DNA from: Tepidamorphaceae bacterium
Lineage (GTDB): Bacteria; Pseudomonadota; Alphaproteobacteria; Rhizobiales; JAKSCL01
Direction: 5' to 3'
DNA: 64,000 nucleotides
Assembly (NCBI GenBank): GCA_028289445.1
Contig: JANQPO010000017.1
Location: 697,142-761,141, forward strand
Part shown: one piece after another, positions 45,441 to 54,504 of the stretch
Layout of the letters: every line of letters begins with the position of its first letter
Position numbering within the stretch: position 1 is the stretch's first letter
Notes under the pieces: model-generated
Databases searched by the model: none
Told to the model about the DNA's origin: nothing
The model's input: only the letters and a program-made list of their open reading frames with translations
Position numbers and translations under genes: made by a program

Positions 45441-46376
45441 ATGCATAAAACGCTCGGTATTTTGACCGCCATCGGACTCGCATGCGCGTCGAGTGCGGCG
45501 CTTGCGGATTATCCTGAACGCTCGATTTCACTCATGGTGCCTTTCGGTGCTGGCGGCGGCACGGATGTGCCGGCCCGGTTCTTCGCGGCGGAACTGGAAA
45601 AAATTCTCGGGCAGAACATTGTGGTCAGCAATGTCGAGGGTGCTGGCGGCACTGTCGGGGCCACCCAATTGTCGCGCGAGAAGGCGGACGGCTATAGCCT
45701 CGGCTTCATGCCGGTCGGCACGACGACCACGCAACCGCACCTAAAGCGCACGAAGTACAACGCAGATAGCTGGGTGCCCATCTGCATGGTCAGCCAAGGC
45801 CCGTTCTATCTCGTCGTCAAGGCCGACAGCCCCATCGCGACGATTGACGACTATATCGCGCAAGCCAATGGCGACGGCCTCAAGTTCGCCGGTGCTGGTC
45901 CGGGCTCGATGGCGCATGTCTCTCAGCTCACCCTCGACAAGAAGCTTGGGGTGACCACCCAGTACATCCCGACCAAGGGCGGCGGCGACATTGCGACCGA
46001 GATCGACGGTGGCCGCGCCGATGCCACGACGTGGTTTTCCGACTTCGATACAAAGTTCGGATGGCGGGCGCTGGCGATCCTGGACAGCAAGCGGTCCGAT
46101 CAGCATCCGGACGTTCCGACGCTGGCCGAACTCGGTCATGACACCCAGGTGTCCGTCTGGTTCGGATTCTTCGCTCCTGCCGGGACGCCGGATGGTGTCG
46201 TCGCGACGCTCTCAAGCGCGTGCGGAGAAGCCGTCGCCACGGACAGCTTCAAGTCCAACATGGCCGGCGCCAATCGTCTGGTCCGCTACATGCCGTCGGA
46301 CGAGTTCACGGCGTTCTTCAAGGAGGCGTTCGACTTGAACGGTCAGCTTCTGAAAGAGGCGGGCCTGATCAAGTAG
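45441..46376 (+). CDS. tctC: Tripartite tricarboxylate transporter substrate-binding protein (TctC/Bug)
   Basis: A 311-aa periplasmic binding protein with signal peptide ending AALA (residue 22). The Bug-type motif YPERSISLMVPFGAGGGTD near the start and ADSPI / PDVPTLAELG later are typical. It delivers an organic acid or related solute to TctBA. A GGGAGG ribosome site precedes the ATG. Confidence 0.9.
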   Translation: MHKTLGILTAIGLACASSAALADYPERSISLMVPFGAGGGTDVPARFFAAELEKILGQNIVVSNVEGAGGTVGATQLSREKADGYSLGFMPVGTTTTQPHLKRTKYNADSWVPICMVSQGPFYLVVKADSPIATIDDYIAQANGDGLKFAGAGPGSMAHVSQLTLDKKLGVTTQYIPTKGGGDIATEIDGGRADATTWFSDFDTKFGWRALAILDSKRSDQHPDVPTLAELGHDTQVSVWFGFFAPAGTPDGVVATLSSACGEAVATDSFKSNMAGANRLVRYMPSDEFTAFFKEAFDLNGQLLKEAGLIK

Positions 46377-46451
46377 GCGCAGCTTCGACAACGCGATAAC
46401 CGGCGAGGGCGGCCATGACCCGTCGCTCGCCGGAGCCGGGAGGGCGCTATC

Positions 46452-46925
46452 ATGCTTCGCATTCTCAACATTGCGGTCCCCTCGATCCTGCTGGTCGTTG
46501 CGATCGCGCTTCTGGCCGTCACGTTCACCGACCAGTTCGATGTTCCGACTTTCGGTGGCGATGTCGGCCCGGCCTTCGCGCCGCGCGGCTTTCTCATCGT
46601 CTGGGCGGTGCTGGCGCTCATCGCCACGATTGAGGCTGTGCGCGCCCCCGACGAAGACAATGACGCGGACGATAAAGGTCCAGTCAAGACGGGGCAGTTA
46701 GCTGCCGTGATCCTGATTGCGGCTGGCACCGCTCTCGCCATGATCAATATCGGCTTTGTGTTCGCGGCCATTCCGGGCTTCTTCCTGTTTTGCTGGGCCT
46801 TTGGCTATCGCCGGATCATCCCGCTGGCGATCATAAGCATCGCCGGACCGGTCGCGATCTGGGCGCTGTTCACCTTTGGCTTCGAGCTGCTTTTGCCGCG
46901 CTCGCCATGGTTCCACGTGTTGTAG
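46452..46925 (+). CDS. tctB: TctB small membrane subunit
   Basis: A 157-aa protein with four predicted membrane helices, the small subunit of a TTT transporter. It has an N-terminal LLVVAIALLAVTFTDQF helix and a hydrophilic loop before the second. It lies between tctC and tctA. Confidence 0.8.
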   Translation: MLRILNIAVPSILLVVAIALLAVTFTDQFDVPTFGGDVGPAFAPRGFLIVWAVLALIATIEAVRAPDEDNDADDKGPVKTGQLAAVILIAAGTALAMINIGFVFAAIPGFFLFCWAFGYRRIIPLAIISIAGPVAIWALFTFGFELLLPRSPWFHVL

Positions 46926-46931
46926 GGCGTC

Positions 46932-48422
46932 ATGGAAAACATCGCTGCCGCCATTGCCCAATTCTCAAGCGTCGAGGTGCTGATCGCGCTGGTGATCGGC
47001 TGCTTGTGGGGAACGCTGGCCGGTGCGCTGCCGGGCATGGGAACGGTGGCGGCACTGATCGTCGCGCTGCCGTTCGCCTTCTCCATGACCACCGAGGGAT
47101 CGATGGCGCTGTTCCTCGGCATCTATGTCACCTCGGTCTATGGCGGTTCGATCTCCGCGATCCTGATCAACACACCGGGCACGCCGCAGTCAGCCGCGAC
47201 CGTGCTCGATGGGTATCCCATGGCGCAGGCCGGAAAGGCGGATCTTGCGATCGGGTGGGCGACGCTGTCATCGCTGATCGGCGGGGTCTTCTCGCTTATC
47301 GTCCTGATCATCGCAGCGCCTGCGCTGGCGCGGGTCTCGGTCGCCTTCGGACCTGCGGCTATCTTCGCCATCATCCTGTTCGCCCTGACCTGCATCGCCT
47401 GGGTATCGAGCGGCAGCATCGTCAAGGGGTTGATGGCCGGCATGATCGGTCTGTGGCTGACAACGATCGGTCCAGACGACCTGACGGGCTATACGCGGTT
47501 CGACTTCGGGCTCGATGCGCTTGCCGGCGGCCTGTCGCTGATCCCGGTTCTGATCGGTCTCTTCGCCTTGTCGGAAGTGTTTTATCGCGCGGCCTATTTC
47601 TTCGCAGCGAAGCCTCCAGATGTCACGAACGTCGGGTTCAAGCTTCCCGGCTTCACAGAAATCCGCATCCGCGTCTGGCAGTTCCTGCAAAGCAGCGTGA
47701 TCGGGACCTTCATTGGCATCCTGCCCGGCACTGGCGCGACGGCCGCCACGTTCGTCAGCTATTCGGAACTGCGCCGCACCTCGCCGCGCAAGGACAATTT
47801 CGGCAAGGGCGAGCCGGACGGCCTGATCGCGTCGGAGGCCTCGAACAACGCCGTGACGGGCGGCGCGCTCATTCCGACTTTGGCGCTCGGCATTCCGGGC
47901 GACGGCGGCACCGTGGTTTTGCTCGGCGTCTTGACCATTCAAGGCGTGGTGCCGGGTTTTGACCTCATCAATAACAATCCGCAGCTTTTGACCGGATCGT
48001 TCCTCATCATACTGATTGCCAATCTGGTCATGTTTGGCCTGGGTGCGGCCGGCGCGCGGCTCTTCGCACGTATTCTGTCTGTCCCCGAACCTTTGCTGAT
48101 GGGCATGATCCTGATGTTTTCGCTGGTCGGCGCGTTCGTGGTTCGCGGCAATCCGGTCGACATCGTCATCGCGGTCATTGCCGGTATCTGCGGCTTGATC
48201 CTGCGCTTCGCGAAGTTCCCGGTCGCACCGATCGTTATCGGGATGGCGCTTGGAACCACGTTCGAGGGCAAGTTCCGACAGGGCATGATCAGCGCGCAAG
48301 GCGACTTTCTGGCGTTCATCTCCGACCCGATCGCACTCGTGATCCTGGCCGTGACCGCCGTGATCGTCGTTGCGCCGATCGTCAGCCGGCGCTTGTCGAA
48401 GCCGCTCCCGGCGGGAGACTGA
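46932..48422 (+). CDS. tctA: TctA large membrane subunit
   Basis: A 496-aa TctA protein with about 11-12 helices. Conserved motifs are GALPGMGTVAALIVALPF near the start, INTPGTPQSAATVLDGYPMAQAG and PGTGATAATFVSY in the middle; SEASNNAVTGGALIPTLALGIPG is a second hallmark. It forms the transport path with TctB and overlaps neither neighbour (6 bp from tctB, 3 bp from the sulfatase). Confidence 0.93.
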   Translation: MENIAAAIAQFSSVEVLIALVIGCLWGTLAGALPGMGTVAALIVALPFAFSMTTEGSMALFLGIYVTSVYGGSISAILINTPGTPQSAATVLDGYPMAQAGKADLAIGWATLSSLIGGVFSLIVLIIAAPALARVSVAFGPAAIFAIILFALTCIAWVSSGSIVKGLMAGMIGLWLTTIGPDDLTGYTRFDFGLDALAGGLSLIPVLIGLFALSEVFYRAAYFFAAKPPDVTNVGFKLPGFTEIRIRVWQFLQSSVIGTFIGILPGTGATAATFVSYSELRRTSPRKDNFGKGEPDGLIASEASNNAVTGGALIPTLALGIPGDGGTVVLLGVLTIQGVVPGFDLINNNPQLLTGSFLIILIANLVMFGLGAAGARLFARILSVPEPLLMGMILMFSLVGAFVVRGNPVDIVIAVIAGICGLILRFAKFPVAPIVIGMALGTTFEGKFRQGMISAQGDFLAFISDPIALVILAVTAVIVVAPIVSRRLSKPLPAGD

Positions 48423-48425
48423 GTT

Positions 48426-49910
48426 ATGAGCCAACCGAACGTTCTCTTGATCGTCACCGATCACTGGTCGGCGCCGCTCCTTGGCGCCGCCGGCCATTCG
48501 GCCACTCACACACCGACGCTGAACCAGTTGTGCCGGAACGGTGTGCGCTTCACCAACTGCTATTCAGAGCATCCGGTCTGTCTGCCGGCCCGGCGGACCT
48601 TGATGACAGGGACGCCTGCAAAGATACACGGCGATCGCACGTTTCAGCCGCGTCTGGAAATGCCGAACCTACCGACACTGGCGCAAACGTTTCGCGATGC
48701 CGGTTATCAGGCTTACGCGGTCGGCAAGACCCATACCTATCCCCAGCGCGACCGGATCGGCTTCGACGACATTCAGTTGGATGACGAGGGGCGGACCCTC
48801 TATGGCGTGACCGATGACTACGAAATCTTCCTCGGTGACAAGGGTTATCTCGGGCGTCAGTTCGGCCATGGGATGAGCAACAACGCTTACCAGACGACGC
48901 CGTGGCATCTGCCGGAAGAAGTGCATGCGACCAATTGGGCGACGGATACGCTCGCCCGCTACATCCGCCGCAGAGACCCGCAACGTCCTGCCTTTTGGTA
49001 TCTTGGATACCGTCATCCGCATCCGCCGCTGGTGCCGCCCCAGCGCTTCCTCGACTACTATGCCGATGTCGAAATCGATGCACCGTTCGTTGGCGATTGG
49101 GCGGCCGATGCGGCGGTGTTGCCCTATCACCTTCAAGGTGTGGCGGCGCGGGGTGGCTATTCCGAGCGGGAGACCACCGCGGCGCGCAAGGCGTTCTATG
49201 CGCTGTGCACTCATATCGACCAGCAGATCGGAGCGCTGATTGGCACGATCCGCGAAGAGGGAATCCTCGACGACACCATCATCATGTTCACGTCCGACCA
49301 TGGCGACATGCTGGGCAACCACAATCTGTGGGCCAAGCAGACCTTTTACGAATGGTCGGCGGGCGTTCCAATGGTGTTGATGGGAACGGCGAACTGCCCG
49401 CGCGTCGGCTACGACCGAACCGATGATCGGCTTGTCTGCCTTCAGGATGTCATGCCGACGCTTCTCGACCTAGCGGGCATCCCAATCCCCGACAGTGTCG
49501 AGGGACAGTCCATGGTGTCGGATGGTCGCCGTCGAACGCTCTACGGCGAGTTCGGCGAAGGAGGGCACTCATCTCGCATGTTGCGCGACGAGACCCACAA
49601 GCTGATCTACTACCCGGTCGGCAATGTCTTCCATCTGTTCGACCTGGAGAATGATCCCGATGAGATGCACGATCTCGCCGGCGATCCGGGGAGTGCGAAC
49701 CGGCTTGAGAGCATGAAAGGTCAACTCCTGGATGAGCTCTACGGGTCCGATCTTGATTGGATCGAGGATGAGGATTTCGTCGGCGCCCCCGCCCGCACGT
49801 TCCGACCCGCCCCGAACCGAGGTCTGTCGCTAACACGGGGACATCAGTGGCCGGTGCCGCCGGTCAATCCGAAGGGCGACATGAACTTCTTTCCCGAGGC
49901 ACCTGAGTAG
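48426..49910 (+). CDS. Sulfatase, FGly type (arylsulfatase/choline-sulfatase family)
   Basis: A 494-aa sulfatase family enzyme. The FGly motif C-L-P-A-R lies at residues 52-56, and metal-ligand Asp and His residues are visible in VTDHWSAP and TSDHGDMLGNHNLWAK. No signal peptide is seen, so it may act in the cytoplasm; that fits the import of an intact sulfated solute by the adjacent Tct system. The physiological substrate is unknown. It is 3 bp from tctA, one operon. Confidence 0.85.
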   Translation: MSQPNVLLIVTDHWSAPLLGAAGHSATHTPTLNQLCRNGVRFTNCYSEHPVCLPARRTLMTGTPAKIHGDRTFQPRLEMPNLPTLAQTFRDAGYQAYAVGKTHTYPQRDRIGFDDIQLDDEGRTLYGVTDDYEIFLGDKGYLGRQFGHGMSNNAYQTTPWHLPEEVHATNWATDTLARYIRRRDPQRPAFWYLGYRHPHPPLVPPQRFLDYYADVEIDAPFVGDWAADAAVLPYHLQGVAARGGYSERETTAARKAFYALCTHIDQQIGALIGTIREEGILDDTIIMFTSDHGDMLGNHNLWAKQTFYEWSAGVPMVLMGTANCPRVGYDRTDDRLVCLQDVMPTLLDLAGIPIPDSVEGQSMVSDGRRRTLYGEFGEGGHSSRMLRDETHKLIYYPVGNVFHLFDLENDPDEMHDLAGDPGSANRLESMKGQLLDELYGSDLDWIEDEDFVGAPARTFRPAPNRGLSLTRGHQWPVPPVNPKGDMNFFPEAPE

Positions 49911-49920
49911 GAGCAGGTCT

Positions 49921-52215
49921 TTAGGCGCCCTTCGCTGCCGACTGTTCGTGCGTGCTCCAGGCTTCCAGCGCCTCGATCGCGCCGACGATGTGATAGAGCG
50001 AGCTTGCCGGAACCGGTTCGATTTCAAAGCTGCCATCAGCGTTCATCTTGTCGTACCAAAGGCCGTTGACCGGATGTCCAAGATACATCTCGACGGCACG
50101 CCAAGCCTCGGCAAGATGGGCGGCGTAGAGGCTCCCTTGATCGCTCGGGTTTGTTTGCGCAAGGAGGGCGCTGGCCTTGACCCACTCTGTCTGGGGCCAA
50201 AGCCGGGCCCGGTCGGTCACCGGCTTCAGTTCGTCGTTCATCCGGTCGAACGCGACGCCGCGCGCTGGATCGACGCCATAGAGGCCGACCGCATAAAGTC
50301 TCTCCGCGAGAGCGTAGAATTCAGCTTCCTTTGACAATGCGGCCCAGCGTCCCAACAGCCAGGCCCATTCGAACTGGTGGCCAGGCTCGACAACTTTGCC
50401 GTCGTCTCCTTTCGCCGGGCTCCAGTCGTCTTGAAAGAACTCGCGCACGAAACCGCCATCCGCATCGATGAAGTGGTCTCGAGCCAGCAGCGCGATGTCT
50501 TCGGCCAGGCGCCGCCACCGGGGAGAGCCGTCGATCTCGATCCAGGCAAGTGCGGCTTCGAACAGGTGCATATGGGCGTTCGATTGCCAGGGATGATCGC
50601 CGTTTTCGCGAAATCCTCGCCCGTCATCGGTTCGCGAGAAGCGGGCTTCGATCGCTGAGAGCAGGGTTAGTGCGCGTGCCTCGGCATCGTCGATGAACGC
50701 TTTGGCCTGCGCTAGTGCAAGCAGCACGAAGGTCTGATCGTAGAGCATCGTCGTATCGTCGGCGATGGTGCCATCTGGATTGGCTAGCGTCGGCAGCAAT
50801 CCATCCGCGCCCTTGAAGTGTGTTTCGATGGCGCTCAGCCCGTTGTCGATCGCTGCTTGCCACGGGCCGGCCCATCCATCTTGGGCAGCGCGGGCATAGA
50901 CATAGGTCTGCCGGCCCTGGACACGCGCTCGCACGTTTTGATCGGTCGGCCGGGCATCGTTCGGATTGAGGCTCTCACGCCAGAGCCCGAGCGCATGATC
51001 GAAACCGTGGGTCCACCACACCGGCAGGGCGGTTGTATGAAGCCAGTGCGACCACTCTTTTGCTTTAGCGCCCGCGTCGAAATCTGCCATCGCGATGTCC
51101 ACCTCGTGGCGGTCGCGCTTCCTCAGCTCGTCTACGGTGCTTTTCACGCCTTGCGATCGGTTCAATCGCGAGACGAAAACCACGTCATCCTCCACGGTCA
51201 CATTCAATCCGTCCACTGCCGTCACAACAGCATATTGACCCGGCGCTACTCGAACATGGCAGTTTTCCGAATCGATCAGAAGAGCGTCGCCGGTCACCGC
51301 ATTGTTGGCCGTGTCCCTCGGCAGCGCCTCATGAACAGCATCCCAGGCGCCCAGATCCGACCACGCGATATCGGAACGCACTACCTTGCGACTCTTAGAC
51401 GTCTCCATGATCGCATGGTCGAAGGAGACCTTCGGCGCGCCACGAAACGCGTTGCCGAGGATCATGCCGCCAGATGTTGCACGACCCTCGGAAATGCCGC
51501 GTCGTGCCGCCGCAATCACATCGGGTGCCTTGGCCTCAAATGCTCTGATCATTGTCTTTACGGTGGCGATGAAGTTGCCGGAATTCCAAAGATATCCTGC
51601 GGCCAGAAAGCGGGCGGCAGTCTCCGCATCCGGCTTTTCAACAAAGGTTTCGGCCGGCCCGACTTTGCCGGAGGCGAAGCCCGGCAGGATGTAACCGTAG
51701 GCAGGGCTCGGTTTGGTCGGTGCGATCCCGAGTGTGACGATGCCGCCTTCGCGCGCAGCGTCGACCGCTGCATCGATGTCGGCGCGAAACGCATCTTCAT
51801 CTGGAATGAAGTGATCGGATGCAACGACGACCATGAGGCCCTCAGGGTCGATGCGTTCGATATGGGCGGTTGCCGCAGCAATGGCGGGGGCGGTACCGCG
51901 TCCCTCCGGCTCGAGTAAATTGGTGATGCCGATGTCCAGCTCCGGCATCTCCGCGGCCACAAAGCGCGCGTGTCGCTGGCCCGCGACAACAACCACTTGT
52001 CGCAGCCCCTTTAGGTTCCGCATCCGGTTGACCGTTTGGCGGAAGAGGCTATCGGGACCGACCAGCGGAATGAACTGCTTTGGGTGCGACGGTCGCGATG
52101 CGGGCCACAGCCGCGATCCGTAGCCGCCGCACATGACGACGAGAAAGATATTTGTTTGATCGCCGCTCTTAGACATCACCCGCGCTACTTGACCACTTTG
52201 CGACTCAGCCGTCAT
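49921..52215 (-). CDS. ManC mannose-1-phosphate guanylyltransferase fused to AGE-type isomerase
   Basis: A 764-aa fusion. The N-terminal part (to about 380) is a mannose-1-phosphate guanylyltransferase with CGGYGSRLWPASRPSHPKQF, the catalytic SDHF and FVEKP. The usual C-terminal type II isomerase cupin is missing. Instead residues from about 410 form an alpha6/alpha6 barrel of the N-acylglucosamine 2-epimerase (AGE) family, seen as WWTHGFDHALG, HPWQSNAHMHLFEAAL and GHQFEWAWLLGRW. This probably also handles mannose-6-phosphate/fructose-6-phosphate, so the protein would supply GDP-mannose. The ATG at 52215 has GGAG upstream; longer and shorter starts exist. Confidence 0.85.
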   Translation of the reverse strand: MTAESQSGQVARVMSKSGDQTNIFLVVMCGGYGSRLWPASRPSHPKQFIPLVGPDSLFRQTVNRMRNLKGLRQVVVVAGQRHARFVAAEMPELDIGITNLLEPEGRGTAPAIAAATAHIERIDPEGLMVVVASDHFIPDEDAFRADIDAAVDAAREGGIVTLGIAPTKPSPAYGYILPGFASGKVGPAETFVEKPDAETAARFLAAGYLWNSGNFIATVKTMIRAFEAKAPDVIAAARRGISEGRATSGGMILGNAFRGAPKVSFDHAIMETSKSRKVVRSDIAWSDLGAWDAVHEALPRDTANNAVTGDALLIDSENCHVRVAPGQYAVVTAVDGLNVTVEDDVVFVSRLNRSQGVKSTVDELRKRDRHEVDIAMADFDAGAKAKEWSHWLHTTALPVWWTHGFDHALGLWRESLNPNDARPTDQNVRARVQGRQTYVYARAAQDGWAGPWQAAIDNGLSAIETHFKGADGLLPTLANPDGTIADDTTMLYDQTFVLLALAQAKAFIDDAEARALTLLSAIEARFSRTDDGRGFRENGDHPWQSNAHMHLFEAALAWIEIDGSPRWRRLAEDIALLARDHFIDADGGFVREFFQDDWSPAKGDDGKVVEPGHQFEWAWLLGRWAALSKEAEFYALAERLYAVGLYGVDPARGVAFDRMNDELKPVTDRARLWPQTEWVKASALLAQTNPSDQGSLYAAHLAEAWRAVEMYLGHPVNGLWYDKMNADGSFEIEPVPASSLYHIVGAIEALEAWSTHEQSAAKGA

Positions 52216-52538
52216 CGCGCAAAGCTCCAACCCTGGCAAGTCAACCGATAACCGATCTTGGTCTTCTACCCTGGATTGCAATTATAAATCCGCACACCTT
52301 TTGGAAGCCGATCATATCGTGGCCAAACCGGTTCATTGCCCCCGTGAGTTCAGGTCTTTTGCAGCCATCACCTGGCCGACATCTCCGACCCTTCGTTCTG
52401 CCCCAAGAAACCGTGGGCCCGATTTTTCGAGGTGGATCAAGTCGTTACATCCTGCGTCAGAGTGTCACGTACGCAGCCCGTGACAAACACAAAGCCCGCC
52501 ACATATATCGATTTCAGAAATTTCTGAAAGTATGAAAA
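52216..52538. other. Divergent intergenic region with regulator site, 323 bp
   Basis: Between the ManC-AGE gene and the GbsR-type regulator. It holds a perfect 18-bp palindrome near its right end, a GTCACG..CGTGAC repeat near 52467, and a weak FNR-like site TCGAG-GTGG-ATCAA at 52427-52440. No coding frame is convincing. Confidence 0.5.
52512..52529. promoter_or_regulatory. Perfect 18-bp palindrome before gbsR-cydAB
   Basis: TTTCAGAAATTTCTGAAA is its own reverse complement, ten bases before the regulator ATG at 52539. Such a site directly ahead of a MarR/GbsR-type gene is the expected form of an autoregulatory operator and would also control cydAB behind it. The ribosome site of the gene is poor and lies between the site and the start. 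Confidence 0.65.
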
Positions 52539-53117
52539 ATGGCGATGAACCTCACAACACTTGAGCGGGAATTCGTGCTGCATTTCGGCGAGATGGGCTC
52601 CCGGTGGGGCATCAATCGCACAGTTGGGCGCATCTATGCGCTCCTGTTCCTGTCGCCCGATCCGCTCAATGCCGACCAAATCGTCGAGAAGCTTGGCGTG
52701 TCGCGCTCCAACGTCTCGATGAGCTTGAAGGAACTGCTTGCCTGGGACCTGGTGCGCTTGAAGCATCTTCCCGATGACCGGCGCGACCACTTCGCCACGC
52801 CGGCGGACCTTTGGGAGATTGTCCGCACCCTGGTTGCCGAGCGCAAAAAGCGCGAAATCGATCCGACGCTTACCAAATTGCGCGAACTGGAGATGCAGCC
52901 GCCTATCGGTGTGGCGGAGATCCACGCACACGGCAAAATCGCTGATCTACGCCGGCTGATCGAACTGCTCGCTGGCTGGTATGACGACATGAACCGGCTG
53001 GAGACCGAACAGTTGGTCCAACTGCTCGCGCTTGGAACCAAGTTGCAGAACGTTGTCAGCAAGACAGAGCGTATCCTGCCCTTCACCAGCGCGCGGAATA
53101 CGAGCGAGACCGACTGA
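52539..53117 (+). CDS. GbsR/MarR-family regulator of cydAB
   Basis: A 192-aa MarR-like winged-helix protein of the GbsR type (MFLxLS-like LLFLSPDPLNADQIVEKLGVSRSNVSMSLKELLAWDLV), followed by a dimerising helix and a tail. The ATG at 53117 of cydA overlaps its stop by one base, so it is certainly in the same transcript. GbsR-type proteins commonly repress betaine or related genes; here it is linked to a terminal oxidase. Confidence 0.85.
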   Translation: MAMNLTTLEREFVLHFGEMGSRWGINRTVGRIYALLFLSPDPLNADQIVEKLGVSRSNVSMSLKELLAWDLVRLKHLPDDRRDHFATPADLWEIVRTLVAERKKREIDPTLTKLRELEMQPPIGVAEIHAHGKIADLRRLIELLAGWYDDMNRLETEQLVQLLALGTKLQNVVSKTERILPFTSARNTSETD

Positions 53118-54499
53118 TGGAAACCCTCATCCTGTCGCGCATCCAGTTTGGCGCAAACATCTCGTTCCACATTCTGTTCCCAACGATCACTATAGCGCTG
53201 GGTTGGGTTCTTCTGTTCTTCAAGCTGCGATTTAACGCAACCGGCGATGAGCGCTGGATGGACGGATACCGCTTCTTTGTGAAGGTGTTTGCGCTCACGT
53301 TCGCGCTCGGCGTGGTCTCCGGCATCACAATGAGTTTTCAGTTTGGGACAAATTGGCCGGGCTTCATGGAAACAGTTGGCAACATTGCCGGCCCATTGCT
53401 GGCCTATGAGGTGCTGACAGCGTTCTTCCTGGAAGCCGTTTTTCTTGGCATCATGCTCTTCGGATTCCGTCGGGTGCCGGGCTGGCTTCACACGCTGGCC
53501 ACGTTCCTCGTTGCATTCGGCACGACGATGAGCGCGTTTTGGATCCTCGTCCTGAACTCCTGGATGCACACACCGGCGGGCTTTGAGCTGATTGACGGCG
53601 TTGCCCACGCGACGGACTGGGTGGCGATCATCTTCAATCCATCCATGCCGTACCGCCTCGCGCACATGCTGCTTGCCAGCGGCCTGACGGTGGCGTTCTT
53701 GATCGCCGGGCTTTCGGCCTTCCGCTTTCTAGTCAACGACCAGGACGGTTCGGCACGTTTGACGCTGAAGACCGGTGTGGTGATGGGGGCGCTCTTGATC
53801 CCGGTTCAGATTCTCGCCGGCGACCTGCACGGTCTGAACACGCTGGAGCATCAGCCAGCCAAGGTCGCCGCGATGGAGGGTAATTGGGAGACCGACACCC
53901 GCGTCCCGCTTATTCTCTTCGCGCTTCCTGACGAAGATACGCGCGAGAACCGGCTCGAGATTGGAATACCGGGCCTCGCCAGCCTCATCCTCAAACACGA
54001 CGTCGATGGCGAGGTCCCCGGCCTCAATGAATTCGTCGCTGAGGATGGCACGCCGCTGCATCCGCCCGTGAGCCCGGTCTTTTGGTCGTTCCGCGTGATG
54101 GTGGGGACTGGCCTCGCCATGCTCGTCCTGTCATGGACCGCCGCCTTCTTCATGTGGCGGAGCGGTAGAGCGCGCCTCAATCCCTGGCTGCTGCGCGGCT
54201 TCGTGGCGATGACATTCTCCGGTTGGATCGCAACGCTTGCGGGTTGGTACACCACCGAGATCGGCCGCCAGCCCTGGCTCGTGAACGGCGTCATGACCAC
54301 CGCGGAGGCTGTCGCGGACGTTTCAGCACCGATGGTGCTCACCACACTGCTGGTCTATCTCGCGATCTATGTCGGCTTGACGCTCGCCTACGTCTCGGTG
54401 CTCTTCTACCTCGCACGAAAGGCGGCGAAAGGCGAAAGCACCGATCCGCTCACGCCATCCTCCGGCGCGGCGGAAGTTCAACTCGTGCCGGCAGAGTAG
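53117..54499 (+). CDS. cydA: Cytochrome bd-type (cyanide-insensitive) ubiquinol oxidase subunit I
   Basis: A 460-aa membrane protein with the bd-oxidase hallmark GRQPWLVNGVMTTAEAV. Heme ligands are seen in ANISFHILFP (N-terminal His), YRLAHMLLASG and VGTGLAMLVLSW. The short Q-loop is typical of CioA-type enzymes. It reduces oxygen to water with quinol in the inner membrane. It overlaps the regulator gene by 1 bp and precedes cydB by 5 bp. Confidence 0.93.
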   Translation: METLILSRIQFGANISFHILFPTITIALGWVLLFFKLRFNATGDERWMDGYRFFVKVFALTFALGVVSGITMSFQFGTNWPGFMETVGNIAGPLLAYEVLTAFFLEAVFLGIMLFGFRRVPGWLHTLATFLVAFGTTMSAFWILVLNSWMHTPAGFELIDGVAHATDWVAIIFNPSMPYRLAHMLLASGLTVAFLIAGLSAFRFLVNDQDGSARLTLKTGVVMGALLIPVQILAGDLHGLNTLEHQPAKVAAMEGNWETDTRVPLILFALPDEDTRENRLEIGIPGLASLILKHDVDGEVPGLNEFVAEDGTPLHPPVSPVFWSFRVMVGTGLAMLVLSWTAAFFMWRSGRARLNPWLLRGFVAMTFSGWIATLAGWYTTEIGRQPWLVNGVMTTAEAVADVSAPMVLTTLLVYLAIYVGLTLAYVSVLFYLARKAAKGESTDPLTPSSGAAEVQLVPAE

Positions 54500-54504
54500 T
54501 TCGC

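Noticed and set aside
47268..48509. A 413-codon minus-strand frame opposite tctA
   Set aside because: Charged, repetitive translation lacking any family signal; tctA on the other strand has all hallmarks.
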